Assembly: GCA_937989585.1 (NCBI GenBank)
Contig: CALKRW010000031.1
Span: 1 to 64,000, forward strand
Origin: an uncultured Porphyromonadaceae bacterium
GTDB lineage: Bacteria > Bacteroidota > Bacteroidia > Bacteroidales > Muribaculaceae
Length of the DNA stretch: 64,000 nt
Direction: 5' to 3'
The notes beneath the pieces are model-generated. The model saw only the letters and a program-made list of their open reading frames with translations, was not told where the DNA came from and did not search any database. The position numbers were made by a program, and so were the translations under genes. This document shows positions 8,203-16,637 of the stretch, piece by piece (the stretch's first letter is position 1; each line of letters starts with the position of its first letter).

Positions 8203-9387
8203 TTATTCAAGTTCATACTCTTCCATTAAAAGAGACGTGCTTTTTTCTGTTACTAACTTTATGTAGTTCCCAGAGTTTACCAACTCCTCTATGAGGAAGC
8301 TTGAGGGATGACCGTATGTATTATTTTCGCCAACCGAAATAACAAAAATCAATGGATCCTTACGAGGTTCCCAACGATCTTCTTCGAGTATATAAGACCA
8401 AAGGAGTAATGGGTTAAAATTATCTTTAGAACCATGATGAGGTACTTGAATAGTTCCAATATAATTTTGGCAATCATTACCGATAAATTTATATATTATT
8501 TTCAGCGGTTCTAACATATTGTTTAAATTCATATCGCCAAGATATAGACAACCCGGGTTAAAATACTGGGTATAATATCTATGTTCCCAAAATGGACATC
8601 TCCTAAGTTCGCAGGAAGGTGTTATTGGAAAAATTTTTGAACGATAGACTACATCATTGAAATTTATCGGTCCAGAATAAACCGCCATAGAATATTCATT
8701 AGGAGAACCTATTTTTGAATAAATATTTTTAAGCGTTGTCTTTTTAGTATTGAAATATACTGTATCCAATGACTTTAGTTTCTCTATATCAAGGCCTTTT
8801 TTAGGGTCATTGATTAAATTGAGAAAGGTATTAACAATTTCTTTATCTAAACAGGGATTGATTGGGATATAAATCCAATCGCACTCTTTTCCAAAAGTGA
8901 ATTTAGTTCCGGAAGGTAGTATATTAGGATTCCCACTATTCGATAATTGAGTTATATTATAGGTTTCGATAAAAGTTGGATTGCCAACTTCTTCATCAGT
9001 TGGAGAAATCCTAAATAATTTGGCGTTTGGAAGTTTCTTATGTAATTCTTCTTCAAAATTAGCATTGAAACTTGACATTCCAAGTTGATGTCCAATCCAA
9101 AAGATAACCTTGTCCCATTCTTTCAACAAAGGGAGGATAATGATATTGGGATTTAATGTCTCGATTCCCTTATAATGGTCAGCGTGGAAGTGGGACAGAA
9201 AGCATACGTCAACTTTCCTTTTGGTAGGAAATCCAGTATTCGCTATTCTCGTCCGAAGCCAGTCAATCTTCTCTTTAGAACCACAGTCATAAACGACATT
9301 AAATGACTGTTTATCATTCAGTCTAAGCGATTCTGAATAAAATGCTCCTTGTCCTACTGGTTGAAACGTGCGTGTTACCTTAAACAT
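8203..9387 (-). CDS. Metallo-beta-lactamase-fold hydrolase (ComEC-type)
   Basis: A 394-residue soluble MBL-fold protein. The metal-binding motif SHFHADH is at residues 65-71, and a later VPHHGSKD segment resembles the C-terminal hydrolase domain of ComEC/Rec2 proteins, which act as nucleases or phosphodiesterases. The N-terminal FQPVGQGAFY is the usual first strand of this fold (GQG). No membrane segments are present, so it is a free-standing hydrolase. It separates wbuC from the PIG-L gene, which are usually adjacent or nearly so, and therefore looks like cargo rather than sugar metabolism. A gap of 137 bp lies upstream. Substrate unknown; nucleic acid or signal nucleotide is inference. Confidence 0.75.
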   Translation of the reverse strand: MFKVTRTFQPVGQGAFYSESLRLNDKQSFNVVYDCGSKEKIDWLRTRIANTGFPTKRKVDVCFLSHFHADHYKGIETLNPNIIILPLLKEWDKVIFWIGHQLGMSSFNANFEEELHKKLPNAKLFRISPTDEEVGNPTFIETYNITQLSNSGNPNILPSGTKFTFGKECDWIYIPINPCLDKEIVNTFLNLINDPKKGLDIEKLKSLDTVYFNTKKTTLKNIYSKIGSPNEYSMAVYSGPINFNDVVYRSKIFPITPSCELRRCPFWEHRYYTQYFNPGCLYLGDMNLNNMLEPLKIIYKFIGNDCQNYIGTIQVPHHGSKDNFNPLLLWSYILEEDRWEPRKDPLIFVISVGENNTYGHPSSFLIEELVNSGNYIKLVTEKSTSLLMEEYELE

Positions 9388-9524
9388 GTTAAATTGTATA
9401 TGAACAGATTGTAATTTTTGTTTACAGAATTACGATCCAAATACTTAATGACTAACCTGCTTTTATAGAACTTTGGATGATTTGCTCCAATAATTGTCTA
9501 TATCTAAAGAGAAGATTAAGAAGA

Positions 9525-10205
9525 TCAGATGAATTTTCTGAGTGCTATTTGAAATGCCTCAGCAAAGTTTAATCCCCACTCACTGCCTCTGATAGCCGCA
9601 AGACCTTTGATATATTCTGCACTACGAGGATGCGGATATGGCCGCATTACGCCTCTATACATGCTCAGCGCTTTAATTTTGGCTTCAACACATTCTTCAC
9701 CCAATTCAACATAGCAATTAGGCGTAAATTTTGACATTGCCGAATTAATAGCCCATTCTGAACACGATGGTACTTCCATATACCAAACCTCGTCGATTCT
9801 TTTTATTTCTGGGCGACGTTGATGTAGACGAATTGCTTCTTGACAAGCCATCGATGTTTGTAGGTGGTCATTATTCGTATCGGCTGGATGATGGGTGATA
9901 ATGATATCAGGCATTGAATCAATAATCGCAGATTCAATAAACTGTACCAATTTCAAATGAGAAACGGTATTCATTTCTATATTAGGGAATGTGGCTTCGT
10001 ACTTATTGTTGATGCCCAGAAACTTCATACTTGTATTTGTGTCATCTTCGAGTTCCTGATCATTTGGGCGAAATGCACGCGCTTTTGCTTCGGTACACAT
10101 AATCGCCACATCCACATTATCACCTTTTTGGGTCCATTTATATATTGAAGCTCCTGCTCCTAGGGTCTCATCATCAGGATGTGCTACAACTATTAAATAT
10201 CTCAT
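9525..10205 (-). CDS. PIG-L (LmbE-like) family deacetylase
   Basis: A 226-residue zinc deacetylase of the PIG-L family, which removes acetyl groups from N-acetylated sugars or sugar lipids. Motifs: AHPDDE at residues 8-13 (metal-binding His and Asp, catalytic Asp) and THHPADTNNDH with His105, His106 and His114. It probably modifies the first sugar of the repeat, since it follows the initiating phosphoglycosyltransferase by 32 bp. A broken paralogue at 16112-16570 shares long identical stretches, for example FPNI next to MNTVSHL. Size and start are standard. Confidence 0.9.
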   Translation of the reverse strand: MRYLIVVAHPDDETLGAGASIYKWTQKGDNVDVAIMCTEAKARAFRPNDQELEDDTNTSMKFLGINNKYEATFPNIEMNTVSHLKLVQFIESAIIDSMPDIIITHHPADTNNDHLQTSMACQEAIRLHQRRPEIKRIDEVWYMEVPSCSEWAINSAMSKFTPNCYVELGEECVEAKIKALSMYRGVMRPYPHPRSAEYIKGLAAIRGSEWGLNFAEAFQIALRKFI

Positions 10206-10237
10206 TACTCAGAAAACTTTTTCGGAAATTATTAATG

Positions 10238-10870
10238 TCATTTCTCCATTGTACGTTTATCCATGACCTGATCATCTGTCATTTTGGGAGCACGTATAGA
10301 ATCGTCAGGACGTTGAAAACCAATCACAATTTGAATTGTTCTCAAAAATACAAGCCAGTCAAGTTTTAACGACCAGTTACGGACATAATACAGGTCAAGT
10401 TCTGCCATTTGTCTTCTATTTTCCGATTCACCTTCGTGAACAGCTTCCCAACCTGTGATTCCAGGTCGCATAGATTGACGTTCCTTTTGTTCGACGTCCG
10501 TCATAACAAGCATTTCCTTAGGTAAGATTGGTCGAGGTCCTATAAAAGACATTTCCCCTTTGAGTATGTTCCATATCTGGAATAATTCATCAATATTGGT
10601 GGCTCTAATAATTTTGCCCCAATTTTTTAGACGGACTTCATCTGGCAGATAATTCCCATTTTCATCCCGATCATTTGTCATAGAGCGGAGCTTGAACAAG
10701 GTGAATTGCCGCCCTTTAAATCCTACTCGTGTTTGCTTAAATATTGGCGAGGCATCAGGCGACACAATCGCGACAAAGAGGACTCCTATCAGCAGTACTA
10801 TAACTCCGGGAATAAACAATATAATGGCGAGGAGGACGTCAAATATTCGTTTTATGATTCTATTTGCCAT
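10238..10870 (-). CDS. Initiating phosphoglycosyltransferase (WcaJ/PglC-type)
   Basis: A 210-residue monotopic phosphoglycosyl transferase of the bacterial sugar transferase family. It moves a sugar phosphate from a UDP-sugar to undecaprenyl phosphate at the inner membrane and so starts each capsule repeat. A re-entrant hydrophobic helix covers about residues 10-37 (with a Pro near 21), followed by FKQTRVGFKGRQFTLFKLRSM, the catalytic Asp94-Glu95 in TNIDELFQIWN, and SFIGPRP. This is the small PglC-like catalytic core without extra N-terminal membrane helices. It sits 13 bp after the reductase gene, a pairing typical for loci where the reductase makes the sugar that is then transferred. Confidence 0.93.
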   Translation of the reverse strand: MANRIIKRIFDVLLAIILFIPGVIVLLIGVLFVAIVSPDASPIFKQTRVGFKGRQFTLFKLRSMTNDRDENGNYLPDEVRLKNWGKIIRATNIDELFQIWNILKGEMSFIGPRPILPKEMLVMTDVEQKERQSMRPGITGWEAVHEGESENRRQMAELDLYYVRNWSLKLDWLVFLRTIQIVIGFQRPDDSIRAPKMTDDQVMDKRTMEK

Positions 10871-10883
10871 CTATTTCTTATTT

Positions 10884-11768
10884 TTAGACTTTCATATGAG
10901 CTTTGGCTATTCGAGCTATTGATTCTTCATAACTTACCACTCGATATTTACCCTCAAAATGGTTTGACATCTCCATTTGATATGTAATACTTCCGAATGC
11001 TTTATGGATGAATCCAAAGCGCTCATATTTTGAAAGAATTTTTAGAATTGGATTAAAAATTCGCGTTAGAAGCATTCTATTATTAACAGAGTTTGCAATA
11101 TCTTTAACAATCTTACTTGTCTCAATATAACATTCTTGTTGAGGATAAAATATCCCTTTTTGTTTATTCTCGATAATTAGTCGAACTAGCTCGCATAGGT
11201 TATCAACATATATCATGCTTTGCTGATTATGAATATTGGGAAATATTGGCATCGTCTTGGCATAATTAACGAGACGAGGGAAGTTATCACGAGCATTTTC
11301 GCTATATATCAAAGGTGGACGTATAATGGCGACACTGAATTTATCATCGTTAAGTTTTTCAAGACCTCTTTCTGCCATCATTTTACTTTTTCCATATATA
11401 GTTGGCTCTGCAGGAATCGTTTGGAAAGAAATAACTTTTTCTTCACCCAACGCACTCATGTCACCATATACAATCATACTGCTCATTTGGATAAAGAGAG
11501 GGACTCCTTCTACTTTGGCCTTTGCTGCCACATCGATTGGAAGTTGGCCATTAACGGCATAATACTGATCTTCAGAACCCATACGTGCGTTTGCATGAGC
11601 TAAACCAGATACATTATAAACAGCATCATAATTACGAAAATCCGCATTTTTCCATGCGCCATTCCTACTATCAACAGCATCTATCTGCCAAGTTGGATAG
11701 TTCTTATTTATATATTCGGTAAATTTAGTGCCAATGTAACCTCCGACACCAATAAGCATTATTTTCAT
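10884..11768 (-). CDS. NAD(P)-dependent sugar epimerase/reductase paired with the initiating transferase
   Basis: A 294-residue extended short-chain dehydrogenase. The nucleotide-binding motif GVGGYIG (residues 7-13), the catalytic SSMIVYG and the YGKSK motif (Tyr-x3-Lys) are intact. Genes of this type directly before a phosphoglycosyltransferase commonly encode 4-keto reductases making the UDP-sugar primer (WbpV/WcfQ-like); this is inferred from position. Its C-terminal third has a broken duplicate at 15805-16111, with matching segments such as FGFIHKAFG and the ending AHMK. The gene is closely packed between the ATP-grasp gene (11 bp) and the transferase gene (13 bp). Confidence 0.85.
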   Translation of the reverse strand: MKIMLIGVGGYIGTKFTEYINKNYPTWQIDAVDSRNGAWKNADFRNYDAVYNVSGLAHANARMGSEDQYYAVNGQLPIDVAAKAKVEGVPLFIQMSSMIVYGDMSALGEEKVISFQTIPAEPTIYGKSKMMAERGLEKLNDDKFSVAIIRPPLIYSENARDNFPRLVNYAKTMPIFPNIHNQQSMIYVDNLCELVRLIIENKQKGIFYPQQECYIETSKIVKDIANSVNNRMLLTRIFNPILKILSKYERFGFIHKAFGSITYQMEMSNHFEGKYRVVSYEESIARIAKAHMKV

Positions 11769-11779
11769 AGTGAATATTG

Positions 11780-12913
11780 TTATTTGAAGTTATCCCAGTT
11801 TTCAATTACAGCATCCCAAGGACCGCGGTCTACTTTATCATAGATATATACGCATTTGGCATCCTTAAAATCTCGAAGCCACTCAGCAAAAGAGACCATT
11901 CCACCCTCGACTCTTTTCGCATAATCAATTACTTCGCTCATCGAGGTGAATGGCTCAAATTCCTTTCTATCGGCTTGGTCGATATATCCGTTCTCCATAC
12001 CCTTGACCCACAGATAGGGTAATGGCATTCCGGCGAACTTGCATGTAGGGTTCCAGGCAGATGCTCGGAAATTGGTTTCCATAAAATAATAGGTGCCGTC
12101 TTTATCAATAAGGAACTCTACCTCAAATATTCCACTGAATCCAATTTCTTCAAACATGGCCTGAAGTTTAGCTTCCATTTCATGATCAGTGAACATACAG
12201 ACATCGTGATATGGGCTATAATATCCTTGAATCAGATACTTCCATTTCATTTGGGTGATAATCTGCATCTCTTTTCCGGCGTTAATTGTATAACCCTCAA
12301 GAGCCATCTCATTCTTCTTATCAACAAAATGCTGAATCATAATAAGAGGACTCGTGATTTTTGCGATAGCAGTTCTCAGCTCGGATTCATTTTCGCAGAT
12401 AAACACATCGCCCTTCCAACTGCCGGAATTTGGAGATATATCTTTGGTGATGATAGGATACCACAGGTTTTGTGGTATCGGATCACTTTTTCCGATAACG
12501 TAAGAATCAAGGACTTTGAATCCATGACGCTTTGCGCATTGCTGGATTTCATATTTGTTCATGAATTTATTGATGCGTCCTTGCTTCTCGGCATTATATG
12601 TGATGAATTTGTCCTTCCATTCATCATAATGCAAATCAAAGAATCCTACCGATTTGTCATCTGAGAAAACAATGTAGGGTTTCTTCTCTTGATTCCCATA
12701 TTCGCGCATCAGAAGTTCATACCCTTCCTCCACGGAATCGACTTGATGCAATCGGGAAATATACTTACTGCGGCAGGCGACTTCATATCGGCGCTTGACA
12801 GATATGAAAACAGGATTTATCCCGTTCTCGCCAAAAGCTCGAATCATATTGAGCGGATTATAGTGCTCTAATGCGAACACTATAATTAGATGACCATTAT
12901 ATCGATCATTCAT
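11780..12913 (-). CDS. ATP-grasp ligase (carboxylate-amine type), copy 1
   Basis: A 377-residue ATP-grasp protein. An N-terminal pre-ATP-grasp region (HLIIVFALEHYNPLNMIRAFG) is followed by a central ATP-binding part (PIITKDISPNSGSWKGDVF) and metal-binding residues in FEVEFLIDKDGTYYFMETNFRASAWN. Enzymes of this fold join a carboxylate to an amine with ATP hydrolysis. In sugar loci they can attach an amino acid or other acid to an amino sugar; the substrate here is unknown. It lies 6 bp downstream of a small DegT-like gene, the same pairing that recurs at 32607-36034. Confidence 0.82.
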   Translation of the reverse strand: MNDRYNGHLIIVFALEHYNPLNMIRAFGENGINPVFISVKRRYEVACRSKYISRLHQVDSVEEGYELLMREYGNQEKKPYIVFSDDKSVGFFDLHYDEWKDKFITYNAEKQGRINKFMNKYEIQQCAKRHGFKVLDSYVIGKSDPIPQNLWYPIITKDISPNSGSWKGDVFICENESELRTAIAKITSPLIMIQHFVDKKNEMALEGYTINAGKEMQIITQMKWKYLIQGYYSPYHDVCMFTDHEMEAKLQAMFEEIGFSGIFEVEFLIDKDGTYYFMETNFRASAWNPTCKFAGMPLPYLWVKGMENGYIDQADRKEFEPFTSMSEVIDYAKRVEGGMVSFAEWLRDFKDAKCVYIYDKVDRGPWDAVIENWDNFK

Positions 12914-12919
12914 GTGGAA

Positions 12920-13888
12920 CTACATTTTATTTATGATTGTATTGAGATATTCTAATTCAGAGCGTCCATAGCGTTGATCTATCGTGATGGGAATCACATA
13001 TTTCGATAGCCAATGTTCAAAAGTATTTTCAGGTTGTTCATCGCAGATATAGCTCCACCAATGCCCCTGAAAATGCTTCGCTTTAAAGAGCCTATCAATA
13101 AGACCGGAATCCTCTACCACAAGAGGATATACCATTGGAATGGTAGAAGAGTCATAGTACATCAGGGGGTCGATTTGATTTATATCAGCGAAAAAATCGC
13201 ATGCTATATCAAAATTCTCACGTCGTTTCTTTTGGATATAATCATAGTCGGTGGCGCACAGGATTGATTGGGTCAAAGGAGACATTAACATCGCCTTTTC
13301 ACTATCTATTCTATGTTCATTGATTGAACGGGCTTCATAAGCCTTACCTTCACAACCATATTCCATACGCATTAATAAAAACGCAGCAGTATCGGAGGAG
13401 AATCCTTGCGGATATTCACTGGTATGGAGCTGGGCGTTTTCTCCTATTACATAAGCACCGTCCGGGACCCCCACGAATTTTCGGCAAGAATATACATTCA
13501 TAGCGTTCTCTACCGGAGCGCAAAAGAAGCCTTGACAATTGTCTACTATAGCGTTATTAAAGTTCCTTGCCAATTCTTTCATTCGATTATGGCTCATTAT
13601 ACCATAATAGTTTACTATAAGTACTGCTTCATCTGCAATAGGGGAAAGATTAATTGGATTCCAGTTATTATCAGTATGATAATATTTGATATTAATGCCT
13701 TTGTCAATCAAAGTATCTCGTACTGAATCACACTGGTAGATCGGCAACCAAACTGTTTTACACCCGGTAATTCTTATTGCATGCCAAATAGCTTGTCTAC
13801 CAGTGTTTAGACGAGCAATATTTGTGGTTTGATTATAAAATTCTTGACCTTTCGGTAGCTGCAGGTCTATGAAAGAACCTATTTCCAT
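12920..13888 (-). CDS. Divergent DegT-like PLP enzyme, copy 1
   Basis: A 322-residue protein with the fold type I aminotransferase outline but short and divergent. Segments match the second copy at 33864-34823: NTGRQAIWHAI against NSGRHALEFIL, IVDNCQGFFCAP against IIDNAQALFAP, and RKFVGVPDG in both, with Lys137 as the likely PLP lysine. IPITIDQRYG near the C-terminus is also shared. Both copies are followed directly by an ATP-grasp gene, so the two proteins probably act in one reaction sequence, for example forming and acylating an amino sugar. The start ATG overlaps the stop of the upstream broken glycosyltransferase gene as TAATG. Confidence 0.75.
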   Translation of the reverse strand: MEIGSFIDLQLPKGQEFYNQTTNIARLNTGRQAIWHAIRITGCKTVWLPIYQCDSVRDTLIDKGINIKYYHTDNNWNPINLSPIADEAVLIVNYYGIMSHNRMKELARNFNNAIVDNCQGFFCAPVENAMNVYSCRKFVGVPDGAYVIGENAQLHTSEYPQGFSSDTAAFLLMRMEYGCEGKAYEARSINEHRIDSEKAMLMSPLTQSILCATDYDYIQKKRRENFDIACDFFADINQIDPLMYYDSSTIPMVYPLVVEDSGLIDRLFKAKHFQGHWWSYICDEQPENTFEHWLSKYVIPITIDQRYGRSELEYLNTIINKM

Positions 13889-14253
13889 TATTTTAAGTAT
13901 TTGCTTTCTAAAAGAATCCTTTCCAACATTATACCTCGCTCATACCGTTCTTTTGTCATCTGATATATTCCCTCTGAGAGTTTGTGGAGATAATTTCTGT
14001 CTGCATACAAAAGTCCCATTTTCTCAAAAAGGTCATCAACGTCTTTACTTCTTACAAGTAATCCGGTTTCTCCAGGGAGTCCAAATTCTTTTGGCCCGGG
14101 ATTTCGGTTGTTATACAAGGGACTCCCATTGCTCCTGCTTCTTGAAGAACCATTCCCAAACCTTCTCGATAGAAAGGATGAACAAGGCAATCGAATGCTG
14201 CCACATAATGTTCAATATCAACGCTGTCGTACTCATGCCAATATATATCGAAG
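13888..14253 (-). pseudogene. Remnant of a GT4 glycosyltransferase, C-terminal part with frameshift
   Basis: Three reading frames must be joined to follow the protein. Upstream, a frame reads IEHYVAAFDCLVHPFYREG then LGMVLQEAGAMGVPC, the conserved C-terminal nucleotide-binding region of GT4 enzymes. After TTEIPG it runs into a stop, while the other frame continues with GPKEFGLPGETGLLVRSKDV to the normal end ESKYLK at 13888. The N-terminal two thirds are missing, replaced by the wbuC fragment. The gene is dead as annotated, though its 3' end is still translationally linked (TAATG) to the next gene. Confidence 0.8.
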
Positions 14254-14388
14254 CCCCCGCACCAAGCACATTTAGCTTAAGCTGCGATCTATTTCCGCGG
14301 AATTGCGCAGGTCTATGTTCATACAAAGATGCGGACTCTTTTTCACTTTCTCAAGAATCTCGCCATGTAGTTTATCGTTGATGATCAT
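14254..14388 (-). pseudogene. Remnant of a second wbuC gene, N-terminal part
   Basis: From the ATG at 14388 the frame reads MIINDKLHGEILEKVKKSP, then MNIDLRNSAE, close to the start of WbuC (MIINNELL in the intact copy). After the RS residues it shifts frame: the original frame stops at 14272-14274, while the next frame continues RSQLKLNVLGAG, which matches the family's RLINVLLPGT. No metal-binding histidine segment follows; the sequence passes straight into the GT4 remnant. This is a recombination junction, not a small gene. Confidence 0.75.
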
Positions 14389-14407
14389 AAATTAGCATTA
14401 ATATGGG

Positions 14408-15751
14408 TTACCATTCGAAGCCAAATCGTTCGATATCCTCTTCAACGAGGTTGCTTCCGTTCTGAACTTCGATAAAAGAGAGTTCTGTGGTTGCTTTGAG
14501 AGCATGAAGTTGCCCCTTCGAAATGACAATTGTATCACCACGTTTTACTTTTTTTCTTACTCCGTCCAAAACGATTTCTCCTTCTCCGTCGATAAACGTC
14601 CAAACTTCGTTGCGAAATTTATGGCGTTGGTAGCTGATGGAGCAACCGGGATTGAGGGTGAGTCGTTTGGTGAGCGCACAAAAACCATCGGGAAACTCTA
14701 CACTGTCAAGAACGGTATATGTACCCCAGCGGCGTTCTTCAAACATGGGGCGGTGTTTGAGTTTCGCCGCATATTCTTTGACAATTTCGCTTTTCTTTTT
14801 CTCGGAAATTATGATGCCATCCGGGGAAGCTGCGACAACAAGATCTTTTGTACCGATACAAAGCATTGGTATTCCGAGCTCATTGAAAAGGTGTGTGTTA
14901 TTCCCCGAACCATCGGTCATAACATTGCCATACTCAGTATCGTTCAGTTCATCTGTGAGAGTATTCCAAGTCCCCAGATCCTTCCATTTGCCATCATAAA
15001 GTACCATTCCAATAGATTTGGCTTTTTCAGCTACTTCATAGTCGAAACTGATTTTGGGGAAGTCGGTGTAATGTTTTACATATTCACGGAAAGTATCGAA
15101 TGCCATATATTTGCTGACGATGTCGGTCAAATATTTGAGATGGAACGCGAAGACACCCCCATTCCACATAGCACCTTCCTCAATCAACTTTTCAGCCGTA
15201 GAGACATCCGGTTTTTCCGTAAATCTTTTGACCTGCCAGCAACCGTCACCGCCTATTATGCTATCGGGAACGACATAACCATACTTAGATGACGGATATG
15301 TAGGTTTAATACCCATCACCATCATGTCGGCTAAACCTTGTTGAATGCCATCGGCCATTTTGGCTATGGCCTTGAAGTAACCAATTTCGGTGTATGGGTC
15401 GCAAGGCATAACTACAACGACCTCGTCATCATGACAATGTTTCTCTTTTGCAAGATATTCACAAGCCAGACAGATTGCCGGAAATGTATCACGGCGGCAT
15501 GGTTCAGTAACAATGTCAGCACCATCACCAATCTGAGATATAACAGAATCTTTCTGAGAGGCACTTGTGGCAACTGTTAGCGACGCTTTTAGATCTGCTT
15601 CTTTCATTTGCCTTACAACACGTTGAATCATGGATTCACGTTTGTCGCTTCCTTCGATTGGAAGCAAACGTAGAAACTGTTTCGACCGAGCGTCATTCGA
15701 TAGAGGCCAAAGGCGAGTACCAGAACCACCGGACAATAATATTATCTGCAT
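14408..15751 (-). CDS. manC: Mannose-1-phosphate guanylyltransferase / mannose-6-phosphate isomerase
   Basis: A two-domain enzyme supplying GDP-mannose. The N-terminal nucleotidyltransferase begins MQIILLSGGSGTRLWPLSN with the signature GGSGTRLWP; FTEKPD and WNGGVFAF follow. The C-terminal cupin (about residue 340 on) has SYQRHKFRNEVWTFIDGEGEI, the isomerase part. An in-frame ATG seven codons upstream (15772) is possible, but the family starts at the Met used here. No manB, gmd or fcl is visible, so GDP-mannose may be used directly or these steps may lie elsewhere in the genome. Remnant genes flank it on both sides, so it sits in a recombination-prone part of the locus. Confidence 0.92.
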   Translation of the reverse strand: MQIILLSGGSGTRLWPLSNDARSKQFLRLLPIEGSDKRESMIQRVVRQMKEADLKASLTVATSASQKDSVISQIGDGADIVTEPCRRDTFPAICLACEYLAKEKHCHDDEVVVVMPCDPYTEIGYFKAIAKMADGIQQGLADMMVMGIKPTYPSSKYGYVVPDSIIGGDGCWQVKRFTEKPDVSTAEKLIEEGAMWNGGVFAFHLKYLTDIVSKYMAFDTFREYVKHYTDFPKISFDYEVAEKAKSIGMVLYDGKWKDLGTWNTLTDELNDTEYGNVMTDGSGNNTHLFNELGIPMLCIGTKDLVVAASPDGIIISEKKKSEIVKEYAAKLKHRPMFEERRWGTYTVLDSVEFPDGFCALTKRLTLNPGCSISYQRHKFRNEVWTFIDGEGEIVLDGVRKKVKRGDTIVISKGQLHALKATTELSFIEVQNGSNLVEEDIERFGFEW

Positions 15752-15804
15752 AGTTAATTTGTTTTTATACATAGAATATTTATCATATTATCAAAAGGAT
15801 GAAA

Positions 15805-16111
15805 TTATGCTTTCATGTGAGCATTTGCTATTCTTCTGATACTTTCCTTATAGTTCACTACACGATATTCCCTATCAAAATGATTCGATATGCTCATATC
15901 GTATGCGATATTACCAAAAGCTTTGTGAATAAAGCCGAACTGCGGGACTTTACTAAGTACTCGCAAAGCAAGATTAAAAATACGCGTCTGCCACATTTTG
16001 TTACCTACAGCTTCTACTATATCCTTAACAATTTTACTTGTCTCAATATAGCACTCTTGTTGAGGATAATAGATCCCACCTTGATTGTTCTCTAAATAAG
16101 GTGAACCAAAT
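15805..16111 (-). pseudogene. Remnant of an NAD-dependent epimerase, C-terminal third
   Basis: This reads as the end of a paralogue of the intact reductase at 10884-11768. ENNQGGIYYPQQECYIETSK matches ENKQKGIFYPQQECYIETSK, and RIFNLALRVLSKVPQFGFI with the ending AHMKA matches the intact C-terminus. A frame disruption lies around 16095, where the frame DLVHLI hits a TAG. The 5' side is joined directly to the PIG-L remnant near 16111, so about two thirds of the gene are deleted. An ATG at 15996 opens a 63-codon frame but this is only the tail of the old gene. Confidence 0.85.
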
Positions 16112-16570
16112 CACAATCACTAGCAGAACTTACCTCCATATACCAAAACTCCTTTTTCGGCTTGGCAGAAGGTTGACGATGAAACAGCCTGATCGCTTCT
16201 TGGCATGCCATATATGTCTGCGGTGATCATTATTTGTATCCGAGGTGTGATAAGTAATAATCACATCCGGCTCACTTTCACAAATCACTTGTTCTATGAA
16301 TTGAACTAATTCCAAATGTGACACGGTATTCATTTATATGTTCGGAAAAGTTCCCTCGTAAATTCTGCCCACTCCAAGGAATTTGTTCGATGCATTCTTA
16401 TATACATCTAATTTTTTATCTTCGAGCTGAAAAGCACAAGCTTTATACTCTGTACACATGATACAAACATCGACATCGTCTCCATTACCTCCATTACAAG
16501 ACCATTTATAGATTGAACCTAATGCGCCTATAGTTTCATCAATAGGGTGAGCTACCACAAACAAAAATGT
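16112..16570 (-). pseudogene. Broken PIG-L deacetylase gene
   Basis: A paralogue of the gene at 9525-10205. The N-terminal part reads FVVAHPIDETIGALGSIYKW (intact copy: VVAHPDDETLGAGASIYKW) with the second Asp of PDDE changed to Ile-Asp. After FPNI the intact Glu codon is TAA (stop at 16334), then MNTVSHLELVQFIE continues. A further frame change occurs in the HRR/HIWHAKK region, and the gene ends at WYMEVSSAS, fused to the epimerase remnant. The normal ATG is also lost: the equivalent position reads ATT. Several independent lesions mean it is not functional. Confidence 0.88.
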
Positions 16571-16637
16571 CTTAATTTAGTCGGTAGAATTTTCAAATAG
16601 TGTCTAAAATATAAATTTATGTAAGTCAGTTAATAAC

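Noticed and set aside
14111..14326. 71-codon minus-strand frame in the wbuC/GT4 junction
   Set aside because: It is a mixture of the wbuC remnant in one frame and out-of-frame GT4 sequence, not a gene.
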